This document shows, piece by piece, positions 33,340-41,788 of a stretch of 64,000 bases of DNA. Position 1 is the stretch's first letter. The number at the start of each line of letters is the position of its first letter. The translations under genes and the position numbers were made by a program. The notes under the pieces are model-generated. The model was not told the DNA's origin, ran no database searches, and saw only the letters and a program-made list of their open reading frames with translations. Source of the DNA: Actinacidiphila bryophytorum. GTDB lineage: Bacteria; Actinomycetota; Actinomycetes; Streptomycetales; Streptomycetaceae. The stretch lies in NCBI RefSeq assembly GCF_016916835.1, contig NZ_JAFFIX010000016.1, positions 1-64,000 of the forward strand. The letters run 5' to 3'.

Positions 33340-34484
33340 GAGTCGGCCCCCTGCCGGCCGTAGATCCTGCCGTAGCGCTCGTAGCGCTCGACGCGGCGCC
33401 GGTTGGCGCGGCGGAAGCGGCGGGCGACCAGGCGGGCCAGGTCGGCGGCGCCGACCATTCCCGCCTCCGGTCCCAGCTCCGCCTTGGCGATCCTGGCCTC
33501 GGGCCGGTAGCCGCGGCCGGTCAGGGTGCGCCGGAAGGCTTCCCTCGCGGGGGTGATCAGCAGGTCGTCCGCGGCGCTGACGCCGCCGCCGATGACGAAG
33601 CAGGACGGGTCGAGGGCGGCGGCGAGGTTGGCGATGCCGACGCCGAGCCACTGGCCGATGTCCTGGAAGAGCTCGACGCACATCGGGTCGCCCGCCCTGG
33701 CCAGCTCGGTGATCAGCGGCCCGGTGATGTCGCCGACGTGGCCGCCGACCCGGTCGATGATGCCGTAGGCGACGGGCGAGTCGGCGGCGGCCAGCTCGCG
33801 CGCCTCCCTGACCAGCGCGTTGCCCGAGCTGTACTGCTCCCAGCAGCCGCGGTTGCCGCAGGCGCAGCGGTGGCCGCCGGGCACCACCTGCATGTGGCCG
33901 AACTCGCCGGCGACTCCGTAGCGGCCCCGCTTGACCTGGCCGTCCTCCAGGATCGCGCCGCCGATGCCGGTGCCCAGGGTGATCATGACCAGGTCGGCCT
34001 CGCCGCGCCCGGCGCCGAAGCGCCACTCGGCCCAGGCGGCGGTGTTGGCGTCGTTGTCGACCATGACGGGGACCAGCAGCCGGTCGGCGAGGCGCTCGCG
34101 CAGCGGCTCGTCGCGCCAGGACAGGTGCGGGGCGAAGAGGATGCGGGAGCGGTCGGCGTCCACCCAGCCGGCGGCGCCGATGCCGACCGCGTGCACGTCG
34201 TGCCGCTCGGACAGGTCGAGGACCAGCTCCACGATGGTGTCCTCGACCACCTTGGGGCTCTTGGACTTGTCGGGCGTCTCGGTGCGCAGCGTCTCCAGGA
34301 TGACGCCGTCGGCGTCGACCACGCCGGCCATCACCTTGGTGCCGCCGATGTCGATGCCGACGGTCGGCACCCTGGGCGCCGTCAGGTGGCTGCGCCGCTC
34401 CCGGCGCTCGGCACCGCTGACATTGCGCCACACCGTCGCTCTGGCGGCGCTGCCGCGGTACACACGTTCACGATTGGCACTCAA
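33336..34484 (-). CDS. ROK-family sugar kinase (glucokinase type)
   Basis: A 382-residue ROK kinase. The phosphate-binding motif GIDIGGTKVMAGVVD is near residue 43, and the ROK zinc motif CACGNRGCWE around residue 220 binds a structural zinc. The catalytic segment VDNDANTAAWAE is intact and there is no DNA-binding HTH, so it is a kinase and not a repressor. About 40 basic residues precede the fold. It is coupled by 4-base overlaps to both the ABC ATPase gene upstream and the membrane protein gene downstream. Phosphorylation of a sugar brought in by this transporter is the likely role. Confidence 0.88.
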   Translation of the reverse strand: MSANRERVYRGSAARATVWRNVSGAERRERRSHLTAPRVPTVGIDIGGTKVMAGVVDADGVILETLRTETPDKSKSPKVVEDTIVELVLDLSERHDVHAVGIGAAGWVDADRSRILFAPHLSWRDEPLRERLADRLLVPVMVDNDANTAAWAEWRFGAGRGEADLVMITLGTGIGGAILEDGQVKRGRYGVAGEFGHMQVVPGGHRCACGNRGCWEQYSSGNALVREARELAAADSPVAYGIIDRVGGHVGDITGPLITELARAGDPMCVELFQDIGQWLGVGIANLAAALDPSCFVIGGGVSAADDLLITPAREAFRRTLTGRGYRPEARIAKAELGPEAGMVGAADLARLVARRFRRANRRRVERYERYGRIYGRQGADS

Positions 34485-35356
34485 GCGCGGGTCTCCGGGT
34501 CGGTGGCGGCCTCGGCGCCCGCGGCCGGTGGGTCCCCGGCCGCCGGCCCGTCGGCCGCCGGTGTGCGGCTCAGCTCATGCGTCAGCTCGTCCAGCTCGCT
34601 GCCCCCGGCCATCTCGCGGGTCAGCTCGTCCAGCGTAATGTCCCGCTTGAGGTGGCTGCCCGACATCGTGCCGCGCTTGAGCAGGACGAAACGGTCTCCG
34701 ACCAGGTAGGCGTGGTGCGGATTGTGGGTGATCAGGACCACGCCGAGTCCCGCGTCGCGGGCCGCGGCCACGTATTTGAGCACCATGCCCGACTGCTTGA
34801 CGCCGAGTGCGGCGGTGGGCTCGTCGAGGACCAGCACCCTGGCGCCGAAGTGCACGGCCCTGGCGATGGCCACGCACTGCCGCTCGCCGCCGGACAGGGT
34901 GCCGATGGGCTGGTCGACGTCCCGCAGGTCGATGCCCATCCGCAGCAGCGCGGCATGGGTGGTGCGGCGCATCTCGCCGACGTCGAGGCGGCGCAGCGGG
35001 CCGCGGCCCCTGGTGGGCTCCGAGCCGAGGAAGAAGTTCCGCCATACGGGCATCAGCGGCACCACGGCGAGGTCCTGGTAGACGGTGGCGATGCCGCGGT
35101 CGAGGGCGTCGCGCGGCGAGGCGTGCCTGACCTGCTCGCCGGCGACCGCGTACCTGCCGGAGTCGTGCGGGTGCAGCCCGGCGATGATCTTGATGAGGGT
35201 GGATTTGCCCGCGCCGTTGTCACCCAGGACACAGGTGATCTCTCCGGCGTGCACTTCCAAGGAGACGTCCCGCAGGGCGCGGACGTTCCCGTACGACTTG
35301 GAGATGTCGGTCAGCGCGACCAGCGGCGGCGCCGACTTGTCGAGGATCGAGGTCAT
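34481..35356 (-). CDS. CUT2 sugar ABC transporter ATP-binding protein
   Basis: A 291-residue single-domain ATPase. Walker A is GDNGAGKS (45-52), the Q-loop is VYQDLAVVPLMPVWRNFFLG, the signature is LSGGERQ, Walker B is VLVLDEPTAALG and the switch region is ITHNPHHA. This is the FrcA-like half-size form, not the double RbsA form, so two copies would dimerise. A 50-residue Glu/Ala/Pro tail follows the last helix. It overlaps the permease upstream by 4 bases and the ROK gene downstream by 4. Substrate is probably myo-inositol, judging by the iol operon beside it. Start is ATG 35356. Confidence 0.88.
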   Translation of the reverse strand: MTSILDKSAPPLVALTDISKSYGNVRALRDVSLEVHAGEITCVLGDNGAGKSTLIKIIAGLHPHDSGRYAVAGEQVRHASPRDALDRGIATVYQDLAVVPLMPVWRNFFLGSEPTRGRGPLRRLDVGEMRRTTHAALLRMGIDLRDVDQPIGTLSGGERQCVAIARAVHFGARVLVLDEPTAALGVKQSGMVLKYVAAARDAGLGVVLITHNPHHAYLVGDRFVLLKRGTMSGSHLKRDITLDELTREMAGGSELDELTHELSRTPAADGPAAGDPPAAGAEAATDPETRA

Positions 35357-36390
35357 GCGGTGGCCTCCGCCCGCCTGCGGACCCAGGCGTTGAGCAGGGT
35401 GGCGAGCAGCAGCATCGCCCCGAGGAAGAACTTGAACCAGTCCGGGTTCCACTGGGCGTAGACGATGCCCTTGTTGGTCATGCCGAAGATGAACGCGCCG
35501 ACCGCGGACCCGATGGCGCTGCCGTAGCCGCCGGTCATCAGGCAGCCGCCGATGACGGCCGCGATGATGTACAGGAACTCGTTGCCGACGCCCTCCCCCG
35601 ACTGGACCACGTCGAAGGAGAACAGCAGGTGCTGGCCGGAGATCCAGGCGCAGAAGGCGACCGCCATGTAGAGGCCCACCTTGGTGCGGGCGACGGGGAC
35701 GCCGACGGCGCGGGCCGCGTCGGCGTTGCCGCCGGCGGCGAAGATCCAGTTGCCGGCCCGGGTGCGCAGCAGCACCCAGGTGGCGACGGCGACCAGGCCG
35801 AGCCACCACAGGATGGTCACCTGGAGGTCGACCGAGCCGATCGTCCAGTGCGAGGCGAAGACGTCCTGCGCGGCGGGGAAGCCCTCCATGTCACCGATCG
35901 ACTTGGTCGCCACCGTGCCGCTGATCAGCTTGGTCAGGCCCAGGTTCAGGCCGGTCAGCATCAGGAAGGTGCCCAGCGTGATGATGAAGCTGGGCAGCTT
36001 GGTGCGCACCAGCATGATCCCGTTGAAGGCGCCGAAGGCCAGTGTCACCAGCAGCGACACCCCGATGCCGACCCAGACGTTCGCGGTCATCTGGAAGCTG
36101 AACATCGAGGAGGCCAGCGCGGAGCTGGTCACCATCACGCCGGCCGACAGGTCGAACTCGCCGCCGATCATCAGCAGCGCCACCGGCACCGCCATGATCC
36201 CGATGGTGGAGGAGGCGTACAGGACGGTGCCGAAGCTGGACCACTGCAGGAAGGAGTCGGCGGCGAAGGAGAAGAAGACGAAGACCGCCGCAGCCCCGAC
36301 GACCGCCCCCAGCTCGGGCCGCCCGAGCAGCCGCCGCACCATGGACCGCGGCGCGAGCCGCTCGTCCGCGGACAGCACGAGCCCGGTCAC
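35353..36390 (-). CDS. CUT2 sugar ABC transporter permease
   Basis: A 345-residue permease with about nine helices, of the RbsC/BPD_transp_2 class: GGEFDLSAGVMVTSSALASS is the conserved cytoplasmic motif region, and IGGCLMTGGYGSAIGSAVGAFIFG the second. GTG 36390 overlaps the binding-protein stop by 4 bases. It is the membrane part of the importer whose likely ligand is myo-inositol. Confidence 0.87.
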   Translation of the reverse strand: MTGLVLSADERLAPRSMVRRLLGRPELGAVVGAAAVFVFFSFAADSFLQWSSFGTVLYASSTIGIMAVPVALLMIGGEFDLSAGVMVTSSALASSMFSFQMTANVWVGIGVSLLVTLAFGAFNGIMLVRTKLPSFIITLGTFLMLTGLNLGLTKLISGTVATKSIGDMEGFPAAQDVFASHWTIGSVDLQVTILWWLGLVAVATWVLLRTRAGNWIFAAGGNADAARAVGVPVARTKVGLYMAVAFCAWISGQHLLFSFDVVQSGEGVGNEFLYIIAAVIGGCLMTGGYGSAIGSAVGAFIFGMTNKGIVYAQWNPDWFKFFLGAMLLLATLLNAWVRRRAEATA

Positions 36391-37418
36391 CGGGTCCCCC
36401 GCTTGGCGTACGACAGCAGCGCGTCCGCGTCGTCCTTGGTGACGATCTGCGGGCCGGTCAGCACGGCCTGGCCGCCGCCGAGGGTGTCCTTGTTGTAACG
36501 GTAGAGCCACAGCAGGTCCACCGCCTCGTAGCCCTGCAGGTAGGGCTGCTGGTCGACGGCGAAGCCGATGGTGCCGTTCTTCAGCGAGGTCGCGACCTGC
36601 GGGTTCAGGTCGAAGGTGTCGATCTCGGCGCTCGACCCCGACTGGGCCTTGGCCTTGGCTGCGGTGTCGGCGAAGGGGGCGCCGAGGGTGACGACGGAGT
36701 CGATGGACTTGTCGGCCTGCAGCTTGGCCTGGATCGCGGAGAGCACGTCGGGCATGTTGGTGCCGTTGACGTAGAGGTTGTCCATGCGGCCCTGGAACTT
36801 CTCCTTGGCGCCCGCGCAGCGCGCTTCGAGGCCGACGTTGCCCTGCTCGTGCAGGACGCACAGGGCGTGCTTCCTGCCGCGGGTGTTCAGCTCGTCGCCG
36901 ACCGCGTTGCCGGCGATCGTCTCGTCCTGGCCGATGTGGGTGAGCGCGCCGAACTCCTTGGACTGGGCGGCGCCGGAGTTGATGGTGATCACCGGGATGC
37001 CGGCCTTGACGGCCTTGGCGACGGCCGCCTTCATCGCGTCGGGCTTGGCGAGGGTGACGATCAGGCCGTCCACGTGCTGGTCTATCGCGGCCTGGACGAG
37101 CTGCGCCTGCTGGTCGCCCTGGTCGCTGTTGGAGTAGACGAACTTGATGTTGTCCTTGGCCGCGGCCTGCTTGGCGCCGCTCTGGACGATGTCCCAGAAG
37201 GTGTCGCCCGCCCCGGAGTGGGTGACCATGGCGACGGTCCACTTCGGCGTGTCCACCGCCGACCCGTTGGCCGCGAGCTTCTTGGCCCGGTCCTCCGCGC
37301 GCTTGCCGCCGGTGCTGCTGCACCCGGCCAGGCCGGCCGCGCCGAGCACCACCGCCAGCAGTGCGCCCAGCGCCTTCGTTCCCGCCCTTGCCATCGCCAC
37401 GTGGCCCTGCCTTTCCAT
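36387..37418 (-). CDS. CUT2 sugar-binding lipoprotein, candidate inositol-binding protein
   Basis: A 343-residue periplasmic-binding-protein type 1 lipoprotein. The signal ALGALLAVVLGAAGLAGCSS gives a clear lipobox LAGC near residue 33. The two lobes have family segments (VAMVTHSGAGDTFWDIVQSGAKQAA, VDGLIVTLAKPDAM, GIPVITINSG). Start is taken as ATG 37418 (AGGA upstream), though GTG 37400 and ATG 37394 are possible. It is the first gene of the minus-strand transport operon (binding protein, permease, ATPase, ROK kinase, membrane protein). Ligand myo-inositol is inferred from the iol genes next door. Confidence 0.85.
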   Translation of the reverse strand: MERQGHVAMARAGTKALGALLAVVLGAAGLAGCSSTGGKRAEDRAKKLAANGSAVDTPKWTVAMVTHSGAGDTFWDIVQSGAKQAAAKDNIKFVYSNSDQGDQQAQLVQAAIDQHVDGLIVTLAKPDAMKAAVAKAVKAGIPVITINSGAAQSKEFGALTHIGQDETIAGNAVGDELNTRGRKHALCVLHEQGNVGLEARCAGAKEKFQGRMDNLYVNGTNMPDVLSAIQAKLQADKSIDSVVTLGAPFADTAAKAKAQSGSSAEIDTFDLNPQVATSLKNGTIGFAVDQQPYLQGYEAVDLLWLYRYNKDTLGGGQAVLTGPQIVTKDDADALLSYAKRGTR

Positions 37419-37449
37419 GCCGTTCCTGTTGCAGCCGTGGTGGGAGTGC

Positions 37450-37499
37450 TGCGAAACGCTTCGAGCGACGACCATCCCGGCGGGCCAAGTATCCGTCAA
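37450..37499. promoter_or_regulatory. Candidate operators upstream of the transporter operon
   Basis: The sequence TGCGAAACGCTTCGAG (37450-37465) is an imperfect palindrome with a LacI-type CG centre. At 37490-37499 is TATCCGTCAA, a 7-of-10 match to the perfect TGTCCGGACA at 38357-38366. Either could connect the transport operon to regulation of the iol operon. Both are weak on sequence alone. Confidence 0.3.
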
Positions 37500-37558
37500 G
37501 AGGTACGGCAACCCTGCCGCCGGGCGGCTGGTGCGGGGTCTGGCCTTGCGTTTACGGC

Positions 37559-38341
37559 TCAGCCGCGGACCAGCAGCCGGAATTCGAAGGTGTAGCGCGA
37601 GGCCCGGTAGACATGGGCGCCGTACTCGACGGGCCGGCCGCGGTCGTCGTAGCTGATCCGGCGCATGGTGAGCAGCGCGGCCCCCGCGGGCTCGCCGAGC
37701 AGGCCGCATTCCTCGGCACTGCCGGAGCGGGCGCCGACGCTCTGCTGTGCGCTGTGCAAGGTGATGCCGTGCCGCCGCATCAGGGCGTACAGCCCGCTGC
37801 TCTCCAGCTCGGCCGTGGGCAGCTCCAGCAGGTCGCTCGGCAGGTAGTTGCACAGGTACGCCATCGGCTCGCCGCGGGTGAGCCGCAGCCGGTGCACCAC
37901 GCTGACCTGGCAGGACTCCGGCAGCCCGAGCGCGGCGGCGACCTCGGCCGGGGCCGGGCCGCGGGTGTTGTGCAGAACCCGGGTGGTGGGGTGCAGGCCG
38001 GCGGCGGCCAGGTCGTCGTAGAGGCTGCTCAGCTCCAGCGGGCGGGCCACGTCGGTGTGCACGACCTGGGTGCCGACCCCGCGGCGGCGCACCAGCAGGC
38101 CCTTGTCGACCAGCGACCTGATCGCCTGGCGGACGGTGGGGCGGGACAGGCCGAGGCTGGCGGCCAGCTCGATCTCGTTGCCGAGCAGGCTGCCGGGGGT
38201 GAGCGCACCGTCCTCGATGGCCGCCTCCAGCTGGCGGGCCAGCTGGAAGTACAGCGGGACGGGGCTCGCCCGGTCCACGGCGAGCCGCAACTGTGCGGGC
38301 TCGTGCTTGGGCACGCTGGGAGCGTAGCGGGAGGGCATCAT
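37559..38341 (-). CDS. GntR/HutC-family regulator with UTRA domain
   Basis: A 260-residue regulator. The N-terminal winged helix occupies about residues 25-95, with PLYFQLARQLEAAIEDGALTPGSLLGNEIELAASLGLSRPTVRQAIRSLVDKGLLVRRRG carrying the recognition helix. The C-terminal UTRA ligand-binding domain runs from about 105 to the end and ends YRASRYTFEFRLLVRG. It is divergent from the iol operon, with the palindrome TGTCCGGACA in between, and probably represses the operon until an inositol derivative is present. Start is ATG 38341 (Met-Met); the second Met may be used. Confidence 0.87.
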   Translation of the reverse strand: MMPSRYAPSVPKHEPAQLRLAVDRASPVPLYFQLARQLEAAIEDGALTPGSLLGNEIELAASLGLSRPTVRQAIRSLVDKGLLVRRRGVGTQVVHTDVARPLELSSLYDDLAAAGLHPTTRVLHNTRGPAPAEVAAALGLPESCQVSVVHRLRLTRGEPMAYLCNYLPSDLLELPTAELESSGLYALMRRHGITLHSAQQSVGARSGSAEECGLLGEPAGAALLTMRRISYDDRGRPVEYGAHVYRASRYTFEFRLLVRG

Positions 38342-38353
38342 GACGGGAAGTCC

Positions 38354-38369
38354 TTATGTCCGGACAAAG
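38354..38369. promoter_or_regulatory. Perfect palindrome between gntR and iolG
   Basis: TGTCCGGACA (38357-38366) is a perfect 10-bp palindrome, extended by CTT and AAG arms with one interrupted position each side. It lies 16 bases before the GntR start and just upstream of TTGACA (38372-38377), a good -35 toward iolG. GntR sites of this GT-N-AC type are usual, so both directions are likely controlled. Confidence 0.7.
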
Positions 38370-38454
38370 CGTTGACACAGGCGAGGGTGGCGCGGGAGGT
38401 TGGGACGGCGCGGACAGCCGTCACGTCTCCTCTTCCGAAGGGGCAGGAGCAGCA

Positions 38455-39498
38455 ATGCGGATCGGACTCATCGGCGCAGGACGGATCGGCGCCTTCCACG
38501 CCGGGACGCTGCAGGCGCACCCCGACGTCGGCGAGCTGCTGGTCGCCGACGCAGACGCGGGCCGCGCACGGCAGGTCGCCGCGGCCGCCGGAGGGCGCGC
38601 CCTGCCGGTGGACGCGCTCTTCGCGGCCCGGCCCGACGCGCTGGTGATCGCCTCGGCGACCGCGGCGCACGCCCGGCTGATCGCCCGGGCGGCGCAGGAG
38701 GGGCTGCCGGCCTTCTGCGAGAAGCCGATCGCCCTCGACCTGGCCGGTACGGTCGCCGCGCTGGACGCGGCCGAGGCGGCGGGCGCGGTCCTGCAGATCG
38801 GCTTCCAGCGCCGCTTCGACCCTGGTTACGCCGCCGCCCGGCAGGCCGTCGCAGCGGGCAAGCTCGGCCGGCTGCACACGGTGCGCACCGTCAGCTCCGA
38901 CCCGGCACCGCCGCCCGCCGCGTACGTGCCGCTGTCCGGCGGGCTCTACCGGGACTGCCTGATCCACGACTTCGACATACTGACCTGGGTGACCGGGCGG
39001 GCGGTGACCGAGGTGTACGCGGCCGGTACGAATGTCGGCGCCGACTACTTCAGAGCCGCGGGCGACGCCGACACCGCGGCGGTGCTGCTCACCCTGGAGG
39101 GCGGCGTGCTGGCCACCGCGACGGCGACCCGCTACAACGCCGCCGGGTACGACGTGCGGATGGAGCTGGCGGGAACCGACGGCCAGGTCGCGGTCGGCGT
39201 CGCCGCCCGCACCCCGCTGACCTCGGTGGAACCCGATGCCGCAGCGCTGCCGGGGCCGCCCTGGTCGGGCTTCCTCGACCGCTTCGGCTCGGCCTACCGT
39301 GCCGAAATGGACACCTTCCTGCGCGTCGCACGCGGCGCCGAGGCCAATCCCTGCGAGGGTCGGGACGCGCTGCGCGCCCTGCTGGTCGCCGAGGCCTGCG
39401 AGGTCTCCCGGCACGAGCGGCGCCCGGTGCCGGTCGCCGAGGTCGAGGCGGCCGCCAGGGCCTGCCGGGGCGAGGCGCGGAAGGGAGCGGTGGCGTGA
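38455..39498 (+). CDS. iolG: Inositol 2-dehydrogenase family (Gfo/Idh/MocA)
   Basis: A 347-residue NAD-dependent dehydrogenase. The Rossmann motif GLIGAGRIGAFHAG is at residues 4-17, the catalytic lysine is in CEKPIALDL (near residue 95), and the second conserved segment CLIHDFDILTWVTG carries the catalytic Asp/His. It would oxidise myo-inositol (or scyllo-inositol) to scyllo-inosose. As the first gene of a five-gene operon ending in iolD, this assignment is much stronger than a generic Gfo/Idh call. ATG 38455 has GCAGGAG 5 bases upstream. The stop overlaps the next gene by 4 bases (GTGA). Confidence 0.88.
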   Translation: MRIGLIGAGRIGAFHAGTLQAHPDVGELLVADADAGRARQVAAAAGGRALPVDALFAARPDALVIASATAAHARLIARAAQEGLPAFCEKPIALDLAGTVAALDAAEAAGAVLQIGFQRRFDPGYAAARQAVAAGKLGRLHTVRTVSSDPAPPPAAYVPLSGGLYRDCLIHDFDILTWVTGRAVTEVYAAGTNVGADYFRAAGDADTAAVLLTLEGGVLATATATRYNAAGYDVRMELAGTDGQVAVGVAARTPLTSVEPDAAALPGPPWSGFLDRFGSAYRAEMDTFLRVARGAEANPCEGRDALRALLVAEACEVSRHERRPVPVAEVEAAARACRGEARKGAVA

Positions 39499-40355
39499 GG
39501 CGGGAGCGGATCGCGGCGGCGCCCATCTCCTGGGGGGTGTGCGAGGTCCCCGGCTGGGGGCACCAACTGGCCCCCGACCGGGTGCTCACCGAGATGACGC
39601 AGCTGGGCATCACGGCGAGCGAGTTCGGCCCCGACGGCTTCCTGCCGGGGCCGCTGCTGGCCGCGTACGGCGTCACGGCGGTGGGCGGCTTCGTGCCCGC
39701 GGTGCTGCACGATCCGGACCACGACCCGCTGCCGGACGTACGGGCCGCCCTCGACCGCTTCACCGCGGCGGGCGCCCGCACCCTGGTGCTGGCCGCGGCG
39801 ACCGGCCTGGACGGTTACGACGAGCGCCCGCAGGTGGACGCGGCGGGCTGGCGTACGCTGCTGGGCCGGCTTGACGAGATCGCGGCGCTCGCCGGCTCGC
39901 TGGGCGTCACGGCGGCACTGCACCCGCACGTCGGCACGGTCGTGGAGGGACCCGAGGAGGTCGACCGCGTCCTCGACGGCAGCGGGATCGGCCTGTGCCT
40001 GGACACCGGCCACCTGCTGGTCGGCGGCACCGACCCGGTCGCCCTCGCCCGTCGCGCCGCCTCCCGCGTGGCGCACGTCCACCTCAAGGACGTCGACGCG
40101 CCGGCCGCCGACGCGGTCCGCACCGGCCGCACCACCTACACCGCCGCGGTCACCGCCGGCCTCTACCGCCCCCTCGGCGCGGGCGACCTCGACCTCCCGT
40201 CCCTCCTCACGTCCCTGGAGTCCGCGGGCTACCCCGGCTGGTACGTGATGGAACAGGACACGGTCCTCCCCTCCCCACCCCCACCCGGCGCCGGCCCCCT
40301 CCCCGACATCCAGTCCTCCCTGACCTGGCTCCAGTCCTGGACCCCCGAACAGTGA
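39495..40355 (+). CDS. iolE: Sugar phosphate isomerase/epimerase family, candidate inosose dehydratase
   Basis: A 286-residue xylose-isomerase-like TIM barrel. The metal-binding residues are Glu in SEFGPDGFLP, His in LHPHVGTVVEG, and the CLDTGHLLVGG and HVHLKDVDAP segments. It begins MRRERIAAAPISWGVCEVPGWGHQL, typical of IolE and its relatives. In this operon it should dehydrate scyllo-inosose to the diketone used by IolD, although IolI or IolH isomerase roles share the fold. GTG 39495 overlaps iolG by 4 bases. The stop overlaps the GTG at 40352 used by the next gene, so coupling continues, but the array of repeats at 40387 intrudes at the junction. Confidence 0.8.
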   Translation: MRRERIAAAPISWGVCEVPGWGHQLAPDRVLTEMTQLGITASEFGPDGFLPGPLLAAYGVTAVGGFVPAVLHDPDHDPLPDVRAALDRFTAAGARTLVLAAATGLDGYDERPQVDAAGWRTLLGRLDEIAALAGSLGVTAALHPHVGTVVEGPEEVDRVLDGSGIGLCLDTGHLLVGGTDPVALARRAASRVAHVHLKDVDAPAADAVRTGRTTYTAAVTAGLYRPLGAGDLDLPSLLTSLESAGYPGWYVMEQDTVLPSPPPPGAGPLPDIQSSLTWLQSWTPEQ

Positions 40356-41788
40356 AGCCCACCGAGCAGCCCGAGTCCCTTTCGTGGCAAGAGCCCGAGC
40401 AAACCCACCCCGTCCCGGCGCAAGAGTCCGCACAAACCCACCCCACCCGGGCGCAAGAGCCCGAGCAAACCCACCCCGTCCCGGCGCAAGAGTCCGCACA
40501 AACCCACCCCACCCGCGGGCAAGAGGCCGAGCAAACCCAGCCCGTCCGGCGTTTGAGGACGAGCGGGCAAGTGGACGCAGAGGCCGCACAAACCCAGCCC
40601 GTCCGGCGTTTGAGGACGAGCCGGGAAGAGGACGCGGGCGTCACACAAGCGCAAGGCCCGTACGACGTCGTCACGCTCGGCCGCGTAGGCGTGGACCTCT
40701 ACCCCCAGCAGACCGGCGTCAGCCTGGCCGACGTCCACACGTTCGCAAAGTACCTCGGCGGCACAGCCGCCAACGTGGCGGTGGCAGCCGCCCGCCTCGG
40801 CCTGAGGACGGCAGTCCTCAGCGCCGTCGCCCCCGACCCGTTCGGGACCTTCGTGCGCACCGCCCTCACCGGCTTCGGCGTGGACCCCGCCCTGGTCCAC
40901 ACGATCCCCGGCACCCAGACCCCGGTGGTCTTCTGCGAGCTGTTCCCGCCCGACGACTTCCCGATCCACTTCTACCGCCGCCCCGTCGCGCCCGACGAGT
41001 GCCTGACGCCGGACGTCCTGGACGCACCGGCGACGGCGGCAGCCGTCCGCACCGCCCGCGCCCTGTGGATCACCGGCTCCGCACTGGCGGTCGAACCGAC
41101 CCGTTCGACGGTCTTCGCGGCGCTGGAGCGCCGCGCGGGCGGCGAGGTCTGGTTCGACCTGGACTGGCGGCCGGGTTTCTGGGCGGACCCGGCGGAGGCG
41201 CCCGCGCTGTACGCCCGCGCGCTGTCGTACGCGACGGTGGCCGTCGGCAACCGCGCGGAGGTGGAGGTCGCGGTGGGCACCGCGGACCCGGAGTCGGCGG
41301 CCGGGGAGTTGCTGCGCCGGGGCGTGCGCACCGCCGTGGTGAAGCAGGGTCCGGCGGGCGCCCTGGTGCGTACGGCCAGGGAGCGGTACGTGGCGCCGCC
41401 GATGCCGGTGAAGGTCGTCAACGGCCTGGGCGCGGGCGACGCGTTCGGCGGCGCGCTGTGCGCGGGCCTGCTCGCGGCGGACCCGCTGCCGCAGGTACTG
41501 CGGGCGGCCAACGCGGCGGGCGCGATCGTGGCGTCCCGCCTGGCGTGCGCGGACGCGATGCCCACCCGGGCGGAGATCGACGCGGCACTCCACGACCGCC
41601 AGCCCCCAGCCACCCCGGCCGCAGGCACGGGCGCCGCACCGCCGCACCCGGAACCCACCGACGCCGGGACTCCCCCCGAGCAGCCCGCCGCAGGCGGGCC
41701 GGCGGGCACAGCAGCCGCACCCCCCGCCCGGCCCGCGCAGGCACCTCGCGGAACCCGCGCCCCCCACCCGGGAGTTGACCAGGTATGA
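40352..41788 (+). CDS. iolC: 5-dehydro-2-deoxygluconokinase, PfkB family, with repeat-encoded N-terminus
   Basis: From about residue 100 this is a standard PfkB sugar kinase: PYDVVTLGRVGVDLYPQQTGVSLADVHTFAKYLGGTAANVAVAAARLG and the active-site signature VNGLGAGDAFGGALCAGLL, with the catalytic Asp. It phosphorylates 5-dehydro-2-deoxygluconate. The frame from GTG 40352 (GTGA overlap with iolE) adds about 100 residues translated from a repeat array: two 22-residue units rich in QEPEQTHPVPAQ and two copies of TQPVRRLRTS. In-frame GTG 40571 or TTG 40610 could be the true start. The C-terminal 55 residues are also Pro/Ala-rich and beyond the usual end. Length is 478 residues as drawn, against about 320 for the family. 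Confidence 0.82.
   Translation: MKPTEQPESLSWQEPEQTHPVPAQESAQTHPTRAQEPEQTHPVPAQESAQTHPTRGQEAEQTQPVRRLRTSGQVDAEAAQTQPVRRLRTSREEDAGVTQAQGPYDVVTLGRVGVDLYPQQTGVSLADVHTFAKYLGGTAANVAVAAARLGLRTAVLSAVAPDPFGTFVRTALTGFGVDPALVHTIPGTQTPVVFCELFPPDDFPIHFYRRPVAPDECLTPDVLDAPATAAAVRTARALWITGSALAVEPTRSTVFAALERRAGGEVWFDLDWRPGFWADPAEAPALYARALSYATVAVGNRAEVEVAVGTADPESAAGELLRRGVRTAVVKQGPAGALVRTARERYVAPPMPVKVVNGLGAGDAFGGALCAGLLAADPLPQVLRAANAAGAIVASRLACADAMPTRAEIDAALHDRQPPATPAAGTGAAPPHPEPTDAGTPPEQPAAGGPAGTAAAPPARPAQAPRGTRAPHPGVDQV
40387..40621 (+). repeat. Tandem repeat array inside the iolE-iolC junction
   Basis: Two 66-bp units start at 40387 and 40453, giving a 22-residue repeat in the iolC frame. They are followed by two identical 32-bp copies at 40533-40564 and 40590-40621 (starting AAACCCAGCCCGTCCGGCGT, ending TTGAGGACGAGC), spaced 57 bp apart. 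All periods are multiples of three, so the frame stays open. The 32-bp sequence is an intergenic repeat type that I recognise from Streptomyces genomes, and the 66-bp units look like decayed relatives (CAAACCCACCCCGTCC). Confidence 0.85.

Noticed and set aside
30343..33363. Plus-strand open frame of about 1000 codons across xthA, the MBL gene and the PcaL-like gene
   Set aside because: Antisense shadow of three genes with firm motifs; no start signal or family match.
40387..40621. Repeat array considered as a possible CRISPR
   Set aside because: The units are tandem without unique spacers of constant length, are GC-rich and lie in a coding frame; no cas genes are present.
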